From assembly GCA_021202775.1 (NCBI GenBank), contig JAJQCJ010000096.1, forward strand, positions 1-52,558: a DNA stretch of 52,558 nt, written 5' to 3'. Made by a program: the position numbers and the translations under genes. This document shows positions 42,318-50,894 of the stretch, in pieces (the first letter of the stretch is position 1; every line of letters starts with the position of its first letter). Below the pieces are notes generated by a model. That model was not told the origin of the DNA. It saw nothing but the letters and a program-made list of their open reading frames with translations, and made no database searches. The stretch is from Clostridiales bacterium. GTDB lineage: Bacteria; Bacillota; Clostridia; Oscillospirales; Oscillospiraceae.

Positions 42318-42368
42318 TAAAATCCTAGCAATCCCCGTATTACATTGCTACAGGAGGAATTTTGAGAG

Positions 42369-44501
42369 ATGGCAAACAATCCTATTTCACGCAGAGACTT
42401 CATCAAGGGCATCGCGGCCGGCGCGGTCAGCGTGGCCACCGTGGGCATACTCCAGGCCTGTGAGTACTCCACTTCCGGCACCACCAACACCGCTGACAGC
42501 AGCGCGGCATCGTCCGCCGCCAGCAGCGCGGCGTCCTCCGGCGCCGCCCCGGCGGAGGGAGCGACCTATGTGCCCGGCACCTACTCCGCCACCGCCACCG
42601 GCATGGGCGAGGTCACCGTCACCATGACCTTTGACGAGACCAGCATCACCGACGTGCAGATCGACGTCTCCAATGAGACGGCGGGCTACGGCGCGGACAT
42701 CGGCGACGACATGGCCCAGGCCATCCTGAATGCCCAGTCCAGCGAGGTGGACGGCGTCTCCGGGGCCACCCTGACCAGCAACGCCATTAAGAACGCCGCC
42801 GCCGACTGCATCGCCCAGGCAAAGGGCGAGTCCACCGGCGCCGTCGCCGATGAGGTCACCGCCTCCTCCGATGACGACTGGCTGGGGGAGGAGCCCAACA
42901 TCACCGACGCCGACTGCTCCGAGACCCTGGAGTGCGAGGTGCTGGTCATCGGCTGCGGCATCGCCGGTGTGGCCGCCGTCCGGGCCGCCGCCGAGGAGGG
43001 GGCCCAGGTCATCGCCATTGAGAAGGGCTCCGGCCCTCAGTGCCGCTCCGGCGAGTACGCCGTTATCAACGGCAACGTGGAGGCCACCTGGGGCCGGAAT
43101 ACCTGGACGGAGGACCAGATCAAGGGGATGACCAACTTCCATATGCAGGAATCCTGCTACAAGGTGAAGCAGTCCATCTTCCACAAGTGGGCCACCAACA
43201 TCGGCGACGTGTTCGACTGGTGGGTGGAGCCCAACACCGACCTGTACATCGCCCCGGAGACCCGTGCCGCCATCCCCGACGAGAATGCGGACAACTTCCT
43301 GATCCCCATCTTCTACCCTCTGCCGGAGGCCTACGACTGGACGGAGGAGCAGTTCCCCTGCTATCCCACCTCGGTGGAGTTCAAGCCCGACCAGTCCGTC
43401 AACGTCAACTGCAACATGGATGCGGCGGTGGCCACCGGCAACGTGGACGCCCATTACGGCTGCTTTGCCGAGAAGCTCATCATGGAGGACGGCCGGTGCG
43501 TGGGCGCTTACGTCCGGGACGCCCTGAACGACAACGTCTATTACCGCATCAACGCCTCCAAGGGGGTCATTATGGCCACCGGCGACTACTCCCAGAATGA
43601 GGCCATGGTGCAGCACTTCTGCCCCGGCGTCATTGAGAACGGCATCACCCGGATGTTCACCAACATCGACGTGGAGGGTAACTTCACCAACATCGGCGAT
43701 GGCCTGAAGCTGGGCATCTGGGCCGGCGCGGCGGTGCAGCAGGACCACGCCCCCGTCATTCACCACATGGGCGGCGGCGCGGACCTGGAGGGCATCGGCG
43801 TCATGGGCATCGCCCCCTTCCTGAACCTGGACATGAACGGTAAGCGCTTCATGAACGAGGATATCCCCGGCCAGCAGCTGGAGAACCAGATCGAGATTTT
43901 GAAGGACCGGAAGAGCTGGCAGATCTTCGACGCCAACTGGCCGGAGCAGCTGCCCTACATGCCCGCCATCCACGGCGGCGCCTGCTACTATGAGGACTAT
44001 GCCAGCGAGGAGGAAGGCCCCGCCAACAACGCCACCTATCGGAACTACAAGAGCCCCTATCAACTCCAGGAGGCCATTGACGACGGCCGCTGCATCACCG
44101 CCGATACCCTGGAGGAGCTGGTGGCCCTGATGTACCCCGACGATGAGGACGCCCAGGCCACTGCCCTGGCCTCCATCGAGCGGTACAATCAGCTGGCGGA
44201 GGAGGGCTATGACTCCGACTTCGGCAAGACCGCCAAGCGGATGTGGGCCCTGAAGAACCCGCCTTACTATGCCGACCAGTTCGTGACCGCCCTGCTGCTG
44301 GTCATCATCGGCGGCTTTGAATCCGATGAGAACTGCCACGTCTACGACACCGACCGCAACATCATCCCCGGCCTCTACGCCTGCGGCAACGCCCAGGGCA
44401 ACCGTTGCGCCGTGGAGTATCCCATCACGTTAAAGGGTGTGTCCCACTCCATGGCCATGTACTACGGCTATGTGGCGGGGAAGAACGTGGCCGCCCTGTA
44501 A
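42369..44501 (+). CDS. Tat-exported FMN-binding/FAD reductase (fumarate/urocanate reductase family), copy 1
   Basis: 710 aa. The Tat signal is NPISRRDFIKGIAAGAVSVATVGILQAC; the Cys at residue 31 could be a lipid anchor. A small-residue linker is followed by an FMN_bind domain (about residues 60-150) whose ApbE flavinylation site is DGVSGATLTS, then a flavoprotein domain (about 190-710) with the FAD motif EVLVIGCGIAGVAA and the active-site-side block NLDMNGKRFMNEDIPG. The late segment GLYACGNAQGNR closes the FAD site. The His/Arg pattern of true fumarate reductases is not evident (LLLVIIGGFE where HTMGG is common), so the acceptor may be another enoate or related compound. It is 54 bp before its paralogue and upstream of rnf. 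ATG after AGGAGGAATTTTGAGAG. Confidence 0.9.
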   Translation: MANNPISRRDFIKGIAAGAVSVATVGILQACEYSTSGTTNTADSSAASSAASSAASSGAAPAEGATYVPGTYSATATGMGEVTVTMTFDETSITDVQIDVSNETAGYGADIGDDMAQAILNAQSSEVDGVSGATLTSNAIKNAAADCIAQAKGESTGAVADEVTASSDDDWLGEEPNITDADCSETLECEVLVIGCGIAGVAAVRAAAEEGAQVIAIEKGSGPQCRSGEYAVINGNVEATWGRNTWTEDQIKGMTNFHMQESCYKVKQSIFHKWATNIGDVFDWWVEPNTDLYIAPETRAAIPDENADNFLIPIFYPLPEAYDWTEEQFPCYPTSVEFKPDQSVNVNCNMDAAVATGNVDAHYGCFAEKLIMEDGRCVGAYVRDALNDNVYYRINASKGVIMATGDYSQNEAMVQHFCPGVIENGITRMFTNIDVEGNFTNIGDGLKLGIWAGAAVQQDHAPVIHHMGGGADLEGIGVMGIAPFLNLDMNGKRFMNEDIPGQQLENQIEILKDRKSWQIFDANWPEQLPYMPAIHGGACYYEDYASEEEGPANNATYRNYKSPYQLQEAIDDGRCITADTLEELVALMYPDDEDAQATALASIERYNQLAEEGYDSDFGKTAKRMWALKNPPYYADQFVTALLLVIIGGFESDENCHVYDTDRNIIPGLYACGNAQGNRCAVEYPITLKGVSHSMAMYYGYVAGKNVAAL

Positions 44502-44555
44502 AAAGCAGAACATATTACATTCGCCAACGGCGGAGCAGAGAGGAATTTTTGAAAG

Positions 44556-46601
44556 ATGGCAAATCCTATTTCACGCAGAGACTTTATCAAGGGCATCGCA
44601 GCAGGGGCGGTCAGCGTGGCCACCCTGGGGGTGCTGCAGGCCGTTGACAACGCAACATCCGCCGCCGGCAGCGGAGGTGGCACAGCCTCCTCCGCAGGCA
44701 GCGCTACCGCCTCCGGCGTCACCGGAGAGGCGATTTACACCCCCGGCACCTATTCCGCCACCGCCCAGGGCATCGCCAGCGAGGTCACCGTCACCATGAC
44801 CTTTGACGAGACCAGCATCACCGACGTGCAGATCGACGTCTCCGGCGAGACGGAGAACATCGGCGCCGTGGTGGGGGACGATATGGCCGCCGCCATTCTG
44901 GCGCAGCAGACCTGCAACGTGGACGGCGTCTCCGGCGCCACCGTCACCTGTGACGCGGTGAAAACCGCCGCCGCCGACTGTATGTCCCAGGCCAGCGGCA
45001 CCACCGTCACCGTGGCCGCCGCTGAGGAGGAATCCACCTCCGCCGACTGGCTGGGGGAGGCCCCGGACATCGCAGAAAGCGAAATCACCGAGACCGTGGA
45101 CACCGAGGTTCTGGTGGTGGGCTGCGGCTCCGGCGGCTGGATCGCCGCCATGACCGCCGCCGAGGAGGGCGCCAAGGTGCTGGTGGTGGAGAAGAACGAA
45201 TCCCCCACCGGCCCCAGAGAAGACATCGGCGCCATCAACTCCAGGCTCCAGCTGGCCTCCTTCGAGGAGTACCCGGAGTTTGAAATCGACAAGATGGAGG
45301 CCCTCCAGGACATCGTTCGCTACGGCGCGGGCTATGTGGACTATGACCTGATCCGCTGCTGGGCGGACAACAGCGGCGAGATGGTGGACTGGCTCACCGA
45401 CCTGCTGGAGTCCACCGGCAACTGGTACATGAGCCTGGAGGGCGGCGTTGGCGACACCAGCGACCCCGGCCGGGACAAGGCCTACGCCACCGGCCACAGC
45501 CCCCACACCACCGACTCCGCCCCGGAGGACACCACCCTGAACTCCACCTTCCAGGCCCACTGTGACGACCTGGGGGTAGACTGGAAGCTGTCCACCGCCC
45601 TGGTGAAGCTGGAGCAGGACGACAGCGGCAGGGTCACCGGCATCATCGCCCAGGACCAGACCGACCAGCACTACATCCGCATCAACGCCTCCAAGGGCGT
45701 CATTATGTGTACCGGCGGCTACGCCACCAACACCGAAATGCTCCAGGCCCTCCAGCCCCAGACCCTGGCGATGAAGATCAACTACAGCCTTGGCTCCACC
45801 TGCGACGGCTCCGGCATCAAGGCCATGCTGTGGGCCGGGGCGGCCATGGACCCCACCCACGCCTCCATGATGTTCAACCGCTGCTGCTGCCTCCCCACCG
45901 AGACGGCGGGGTACAAGACCAACGGCAAGTGGTTCTGGTTTGGCGAGCAGCCCTTCCTGAAGGTGAACCTGAACGGCCAGCGCTTCTGCAACGAATCCGG
46001 CCCCTACGAGTTTATGCTGCACTCCATGTATATGCAGCCTGACCATACCTATTGCGACATCTTTGACGCCAACAACCAGCAGTACGCCGAGCAGTTCGAC
46101 GAGGTGGGCTGCTGCCGCCTCTTCGCCTTCCCCAACGGGGCGCTGTCCAACATGACCTATGACTACGTCTGGTCCCGGAACGAGGCGCTGATTGAGGACG
46201 GCTACCTCCAGCAGGCGGACGCCCTGGAGGAGCTGGCGGAAAAGCTGAATATCCCTGCCGATACCTTCGTCGCCACTGTGGAGCGGTACAACGAGCTGTG
46301 CTACAACGGCAAAGATGAGGACTACGGCAAGGAGGCCCACCGGATGACCCCGGTGGACACCGCCCCCTACTATGGTATCCGTACGGGGGCCTGGCATCTG
46401 ACGACGCTGAACGGATGCCGTATCAACACCGATATGCAGGTGATCCGGGAGGATGGCACCGCCATCGAGGGGCTGTACGCCACAGGCGACTGCTCCGGCG
46501 GCTTCTTTGCCACCACCTACCCCAACCTGTTTACGGGCCTGGCCTGCGGCCGAACCATGACCTTCGGACGCAGGGCGGCGCAAATCGTGGCCAACCTCTG
46601 A
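44556..46601 (+). CDS. Tat-exported FMN-binding/FAD reductase, copy 2
   Basis: 681 aa, a diverged paralogue of the gene before it. The signal is again SRRDFIKGIAAGAVSVATLGVLQAV, but Val replaces the Cys, so it is probably secreted or held by its helix rather than lipidated. The FMN_bind domain is close to identical in key stretches (VTMTFDETSITDVQIDVS; flavinylation site DGVSGATVT). The FAD domain has EVLVVGCGSGGWIAAMTAAEEGAKVLVVEK, a VNLNGQRFCNESGPYE block and GAWHLTTLNGCRINTDMQV near the end, where a His is present unlike in copy 1. The two copies therefore probably use different acceptors. Start: ATG with AGAGAGGAATTTTTGAAAG. It ends 84 bp before rnfC. Confidence 0.9.
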   Translation: MANPISRRDFIKGIAAGAVSVATLGVLQAVDNATSAAGSGGGTASSAGSATASGVTGEAIYTPGTYSATAQGIASEVTVTMTFDETSITDVQIDVSGETENIGAVVGDDMAAAILAQQTCNVDGVSGATVTCDAVKTAAADCMSQASGTTVTVAAAEEESTSADWLGEAPDIAESEITETVDTEVLVVGCGSGGWIAAMTAAEEGAKVLVVEKNESPTGPREDIGAINSRLQLASFEEYPEFEIDKMEALQDIVRYGAGYVDYDLIRCWADNSGEMVDWLTDLLESTGNWYMSLEGGVGDTSDPGRDKAYATGHSPHTTDSAPEDTTLNSTFQAHCDDLGVDWKLSTALVKLEQDDSGRVTGIIAQDQTDQHYIRINASKGVIMCTGGYATNTEMLQALQPQTLAMKINYSLGSTCDGSGIKAMLWAGAAMDPTHASMMFNRCCCLPTETAGYKTNGKWFWFGEQPFLKVNLNGQRFCNESGPYEFMLHSMYMQPDHTYCDIFDANNQQYAEQFDEVGCCRLFAFPNGALSNMTYDYVWSRNEALIEDGYLQQADALEELAEKLNIPADTFVATVERYNELCYNGKDEDYGKEAHRMTPVDTAPYYGIRTGAWHLTTLNGCRINTDMQVIREDGTAIEGLYATGDCSGGFFATTYPNLFTGLACGRTMTFGRRAAQIVANL

Positions 46602-46685
46602 GGTTCTCAAAGAGACAGCCCTGACTGTGGGGATGTAGGGGGAGAAAACTGACGTTGACCCAACTGTTCGTGAAAGGAGAAGCGT

Positions 46686-48023
46686 ATGGCAAAATCAAAA
46701 ATCCGAGGTGGGGTTCATCCCAAAGGGTGCAAAGAGCTCAGCAGCGGCGCCGCCACCGTCCCCTATCAGGCAAAGGGCGAATTGGTGTTCCCGCTGAGCC
46801 AGCACATTGGGAAACCCGCCGTCCCCATCGTCAAGCGGGGAGACACCGTCCTGGCCGGCCAGACCATCGCCAGGGCAGACGGCTTTGTCTCCGCCCCTAT
46901 CATCTCCTCCGGTTCCGGCAAGGTGAAGGCTGTCGAACCCAGGCTGACCTCTGCAGGGGTGATGGCCCAGTGCATTGTCATTGACAATGACGGCCAGTAC
47001 ACCCCCGACCCCTCCGTGGGGGTGAAGAGCGACTACACAAAGCTCTCCAGCCAGGAGATCCTGGGCAAGGTACAGGCCGCCGGCATTGTGGGCCTGGGCG
47101 GCGCAGGCTTCCCCACCCATGTCAAGCTGGCCCCCAAGAATCCGGAAGAAATCGAATACGTCATCGCCAACGGCGCGGAGTGCGAACCCTACATCACCTG
47201 CGACGACCGGCTGATGCAGGAGCATCCCGACTGGGTGGTAATGGGCCTGAAGGTGGTGCTCCAGCTGTTCCCCAACGCCAAGGGCGTCATCGCCATTGAG
47301 GACAACAAGCCCGCCGCCATCGCCGCCATGCAGAAGGCCATCCAGGGGGATGACCGCCTCTCCGTGCTGGAGCTGGAGACCCGGTACCCCCAGGGCGGTG
47401 AGCGCGGCCTGGTGCACGCGGTCACCGGTCAGTGGCTGGGAGGCGGCGGCGCGCTGCCCGCCACCCTGGGCTGCATTGTGGACAACGTCACCACCCTGTC
47501 CGCCATCTATCAGGCGGTGTGCGAGGGTGTGCCGCTGATGGAGAAGGGCTTCACCGTCTCCGGCGACGCGGTGGCGAACCCCGGCAACTTCATGATCAAG
47601 CTGGGCACCTCCCTCCAGGAGGTGCTGGACGCGGCGGGCGGCCTGAAGGCCGAGGCCAAGAAGACCCTGCTGGGCGGCCCCATGATGGGCACCGCCATCA
47701 GCAGCTACGACGTGCCCATCGTCAAGGCCAACAACGCCCTGCTGTGCATGACCCGTGACGAGGTGGAGGAGGCGGACAAGCTGATGACCGCCTGCATCCG
47801 CTGCGGCCGGTGCGGCACCGCCTGCCCCATGGGGCTGATCCCCCAGATGATGGCGGTGGCGGCCAAGACCAAGGACTATGCCCGCTATGACCAGCTCCAC
47901 GGCACCGACTGTATCGGCTGCGGCAGCTGCACCTACATCTGCCCGGCCAAGCGTCCGCTGACCCAGCTGTTCAAACAAACCAAGCCTGTCGTGCTGGGTC
48001 TCAAGCGCGAAGGCAAGCTGTGA
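46686..48023 (+). CDS. rnfC: Rnf complex subunit RnfC (FMN/NADH-side, 2x[4Fe-4S])
   Basis: 445 aa, cytoplasmic membrane-associated subunit that exchanges electrons with NAD(H). It begins GGVHPKGCKELSSGAATV (typical RnfC), followed by the barrel-sandwich region, then the Rossmann-like nucleotide and FMN part with VGLGGAGFPTHVKLAPKN and IANGAECEPYITCDDRLM, and an SLBB-like segment. Two [4Fe-4S] motifs end it: CIRCGRCGTACPMGL and CIGCGSCTYICPAKRPL. First of the rnf operon (C-DG-E-A-B); ATG after GAAAGGAGAAGCGT. Confidence 0.95.
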   Translation: MAKSKIRGGVHPKGCKELSSGAATVPYQAKGELVFPLSQHIGKPAVPIVKRGDTVLAGQTIARADGFVSAPIISSGSGKVKAVEPRLTSAGVMAQCIVIDNDGQYTPDPSVGVKSDYTKLSSQEILGKVQAAGIVGLGGAGFPTHVKLAPKNPEEIEYVIANGAECEPYITCDDRLMQEHPDWVVMGLKVVLQLFPNAKGVIAIEDNKPAAIAAMQKAIQGDDRLSVLELETRYPQGGERGLVHAVTGQWLGGGGALPATLGCIVDNVTTLSAIYQAVCEGVPLMEKGFTVSGDAVANPGNFMIKLGTSLQEVLDAAGGLKAEAKKTLLGGPMMGTAISSYDVPIVKANNALLCMTRDEVEEADKLMTACIRCGRCGTACPMGLIPQMMAVAAKTKDYARYDQLHGTDCIGCGSCTYICPAKRPLTQLFKQTKPVVLGLKREGKL

Positions 48024-48036
48024 GGAGGGATTTAGA

Positions 48037-49602
48037 ATGGAAAAAATGCTGAACGTGTCCTCCTCTCCCCATCTGAGAGACAGTAAGCTGACCACCGGAC
48101 ACGTCATGTATGACGTGATCCTGGCGCTGATGCCGGTCACCATCTTTGGTATCTATCACTTTGGCTTCCACGCCTTCCTGGTGCTGGCGGTCAGCATTGT
48201 CACCGCTGTGGCGACGGAGTTCCTCTTTGACCTGGCCACCCACCATCCCAACACCGTGAAGGACGGCTCCGCGGTGCTCACCGGCCTGCTGTTGGGCCTG
48301 TGCTGCTCCCCCACCGTCCCCCTGTACATCCCCTTCCTGGGCAGCCTGTTCGCCATCGCCCTGGTAAAGTGCGCCTTCGGCGGCCTGGGTCAGAACTTCA
48401 TGAACCCGGCCCTGGCAGGCCGCTGCTTCCTGCTGCTGTCCTTCAGCTCTGCCATGACCAGCTACAGCGTGGACGGCACCTCCAGCGCCACCCCTCTGGC
48501 CATCCTGGAAGAAGGCGGCACCGTGGACGTGCTGGACATGTTCCTGGGCTTCACTGACGGCACCATCTGCATCAGCATTGCCGCCATGCTCATCGGCGGG
48601 GCCTACCTGCTGATCACCAAGGGCATCACCTGGCACATCCCCGTGGCCTATGTGGGCAGCTTCCTGATCTGCATGATCGCCTTCGGCGGTCAGGGCTTTG
48701 ACCCCATGTTCCTGCTGGCCCACCTGTGCGGCGGCGGCATCGTCTTTGGCGCCCTGTTCATGGCCACCGACCCGGTCACCAGCCCGGTCACCGGCATGGG
48801 GCAGCTGATTTACGGCGCGGTCATCGGCGTGCTGACGGCGGTGTTCCGTGTCTTCGGCAGCTCCGCCGAGAGCGTCAGCTACGCCATCATCCTGGGCAAC
48901 CTGGTGACCCCCCTCATCGACCGCTGGGTGGTACCCAAGCCCTACGGTATCGGTGACGGCACCAAGAAGGAAGTCACCACCGGCTCGAAGAAGATCCCCA
49001 AGGCCGCCATCACCCTGGCCTGCATCACCCTGATCGCCGGTCTGGCTCTGGGCCTGGTGAACTTCATGACCGCGGACATCATCGAGGAGCAGAACGCCGC
49101 CACCAAGGCCGCCTCCTATGTGGAGGTCATCCCCACGGCAGCCGAGGTCAACTATGACGACGACCTGACCGCCCTGGTAGAGGAAGCCGCTGCCGCCAGC
49201 GATTACTATGCTGACAGCGCCTTCGGCAAGGTCAAGGTCAACGAGGCCGTGGTGGGCACCGATTCTTCCGGCAACATCGTGGGCTACGCCATCAGCGTCA
49301 GCACCGCCGACGGCTATGGCGACAGCATCACCATGAGCGTGGGCATCGACACCGAAGGCACCATCCTGGGCCTCTCCTTCACCGAGCTGGAAGAGACCGC
49401 CGGTCTGGGCATGCGGGCCGATGAGGACAGCTTCAAGAGCCAGTTCGTCGGCGTCCAGGTGTCGTCCTTCACGCTGAATAAGAGCGGCGGCTCCACGGCG
49501 GATGATGAGATCGACTCCATCTCCGGCGCGTCCACCACCTCCGGCGCAGTGGTCAACGCGGTGAACGCCGCCATCGACTTCTTCGCCAACTACATCCAGT
49601 AA
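48037..49602 (+). CDS. Fused RnfD-RnfG subunit
   Basis: 521 aa in one open frame. Residues 1-307 are RnfD: about nine membrane helices, SSSPHLRDSKLTTGHVMYDVI at the start, covalent-FMN site DGTSSATPL near residue 150, and the usual RnfD ending VTPLIDRWVVPKPYG. Residues 308-521 are RnfG: a charged link, one membrane helix (ITLACITLIAGLALGLVNFM), then an FMN_bind domain with VGYAISVSTADGYGDSITMSVGID, the LEETAGLGMRAD block and flavinylation site DSISGASTTSGAVV. In most bacteria these are two genes, rnfD and rnfG. The fusion puts both covalent flavins on one chain. ATG 13 bp after rnfC, with GGAGGGATTTAGA. Confidence 0.92.
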   Translation: MEKMLNVSSSPHLRDSKLTTGHVMYDVILALMPVTIFGIYHFGFHAFLVLAVSIVTAVATEFLFDLATHHPNTVKDGSAVLTGLLLGLCCSPTVPLYIPFLGSLFAIALVKCAFGGLGQNFMNPALAGRCFLLLSFSSAMTSYSVDGTSSATPLAILEEGGTVDVLDMFLGFTDGTICISIAAMLIGGAYLLITKGITWHIPVAYVGSFLICMIAFGGQGFDPMFLLAHLCGGGIVFGALFMATDPVTSPVTGMGQLIYGAVIGVLTAVFRVFGSSAESVSYAIILGNLVTPLIDRWVVPKPYGIGDGTKKEVTTGSKKIPKAAITLACITLIAGLALGLVNFMTADIIEEQNAATKAASYVEVIPTAAEVNYDDDLTALVEEAAAASDYYADSAFGKVKVNEAVVGTDSSGNIVGYAISVSTADGYGDSITMSVGIDTEGTILGLSFTELEETAGLGMRADEDSFKSQFVGVQVSSFTLNKSGGSTADDEIDSISGASTTSGAVVNAVNAAIDFFANYIQ

Positions 49603-49620
49603 AGGAGGGGACAAAATTTT

Positions 49621-50304
49621 ATGAATCCGTATGTGGAACGAATTTACAACGGTATCGTGAAGGAAAATCCGGTATTCATCATGATGCTGGGTATGTGTCC
49701 GGCCCTGGCCGTGACCACCTCCGCTACCAACGGCTTCGGCATGGGCATGAGCACCATGGCGGTGCTGATCATGTCCAACCTGATCATCTCCCTGCTGCGG
49801 AAGATCATCCCTGACCAGGTGCGTCTGCCGGCCTACATCGTCATTGTCGCCTCCCTGGTGACGGTGGTGCAGCTGCTGATTCAGGCGTACATCCCCGTGC
49901 TGTACTCCGCCCTGGGCATTTACATCCCCCTGATCGTGGTGAACTGCATCATCCTGGGCCGGGCTGAGGCGTATGCCGCCAAGAATCCGCCCCTGCTGTC
50001 CGTCATGGACGGCGTCGGCATGGGCCTGGGCTTCACCGTGGGCCTGACCATCCTGGGCCTCCTGCGGGAGCTGTTCGGTGCCGGCACCGCCTTCGGCATC
50101 CAGATCATGCCCGACGCCTATCAGCCCATCGCCGTGCTGACCCAGGCCCCCGGTGCCTTCCTGGTGCTGGCCCTGATCATCGCCGTGATGAACGCCTTCA
50201 GCATTAAGACCGCCGCCAACGACAAGGTGGAGGGCTGCGACGGCTGCTGCGCCACCTGCCAGCAGAAGTGCGCCGACGAGAAGAAGGAGGGTGAGACCGT
50301 ATGA
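49621..50304 (+). CDS. rnfE: Rnf complex subunit RnfE with Cys-rich tail
   Basis: 227 aa with six membrane segments: MLGMCPALAVTTSATNGFGMGMSTMAVLIMSNLIISLLRKIIPDQVRLPAYIVIVASLVTVVQLLI in the first half, and ALGIYIPLIVVNCIILGRAEAYAAKN and LGLLRELFGAGTAFG later, all standard. The Cys in GMC and in VNC belong to the membrane [2Fe-2S] site shared with RnfA. An unusual cytoplasmic tail (about 200-227) carries GCDGCCATCQQKC, five Cys in the pattern C-x2-CC-x2-C-x3-C. Overlaps rnfA by ATGA. ATG after AAAGGAGGGGACAAAATTTT. Confidence 0.94.
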   Translation: MNPYVERIYNGIVKENPVFIMMLGMCPALAVTTSATNGFGMGMSTMAVLIMSNLIISLLRKIIPDQVRLPAYIVIVASLVTVVQLLIQAYIPVLYSALGIYIPLIVVNCIILGRAEAYAAKNPPLLSVMDGVGMGLGFTVGLTILGLLRELFGAGTAFGIQIMPDAYQPIAVLTQAPGAFLVLALIIAVMNAFSIKTAANDKVEGCDGCCATCQQKCADEKKEGETV

Positions 50305-50876
50305 CACTGCTTATGATCATTGTGACCTCCGCCCTGATCAACAACGTGGTGCTGAACCAGTTCCTGGGCCTCTGCTCCTTCCTGGGCGTGTCCAAGCAAA
50401 TCAAGACCTCGGCCAGCCTGGGGGCGGCAGTCATCTTCGTCATGACCATCGCCTCTGCCGTGGCCAACCTGCTGTACACCTTCGTGCTGGACCCCCTGGG
50501 TCTGAGCTACCTGCAAACCATCGTCTTTATTCTGGTCATCGCCGCCCTGGTGCAGGTGGTGGAGATGTTCCTGAAGAAGGCCATGCCGGCGCTGCACAGC
50601 GCCCTGGGCATCTACCTGCCCCTGATCACCACCAACTGCGCGGTGCTGGGCGTCGCCCTGAACAACGTCACCGACGGCTACAACTTCATCGAGAGCGTTA
50701 TCTGCGGCTTCGGCACCGCCGTGGGCTTCACCCTGGCCATCGTGCTGCTGGCGGGCATCCGTGAGCGGCTGGAGAGCAACGACAATGTCCCGAAGGCCTT
50801 CCAGGGCGCGCCTCTGGTGCTGCTGAGCGCTGCGCTGATGGCCATTGCCTTCTGCGGCTTCAGCGGCCTGGCGTGA
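50301..50876 (+). CDS. rnfA: Rnf complex subunit RnfA
   Basis: 191 aa with six membrane segments. Family blocks: IVTSALINNVVLNQFLGLCSFLGVSK, with the Cys of the membrane iron-sulfur site, and ALGIYLPLITTNCAVLGVAL with its partner Cys, then AVGFTLAIVLLAGIRERLE. RnfA and RnfE are inverted-topology homologues that pass electrons across the membrane. The start overlaps the rnfE stop and rnfB follows 18 bp later. Confidence 0.95.
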   Translation: MTLLMIIVTSALINNVVLNQFLGLCSFLGVSKQIKTSASLGAAVIFVMTIASAVANLLYTFVLDPLGLSYLQTIVFILVIAALVQVVEMFLKKAMPALHSALGIYLPLITTNCAVLGVALNNVTDGYNFIESVICGFGTAVGFTLAIVLLAGIRERLESNDNVPKAFQGAPLVLLSAALMAIAFCGFSGLA

Positions 50877-50894
50877 GAAAAGGAGGAACAGAGT

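Noticed and set aside
48001-50307. A 768-codon minus-strand frame opposite rnfD-G and rnfE
   Set aside because: His/Gln/Gly-rich, no family, overlaps two certain genes. Shadow frame.
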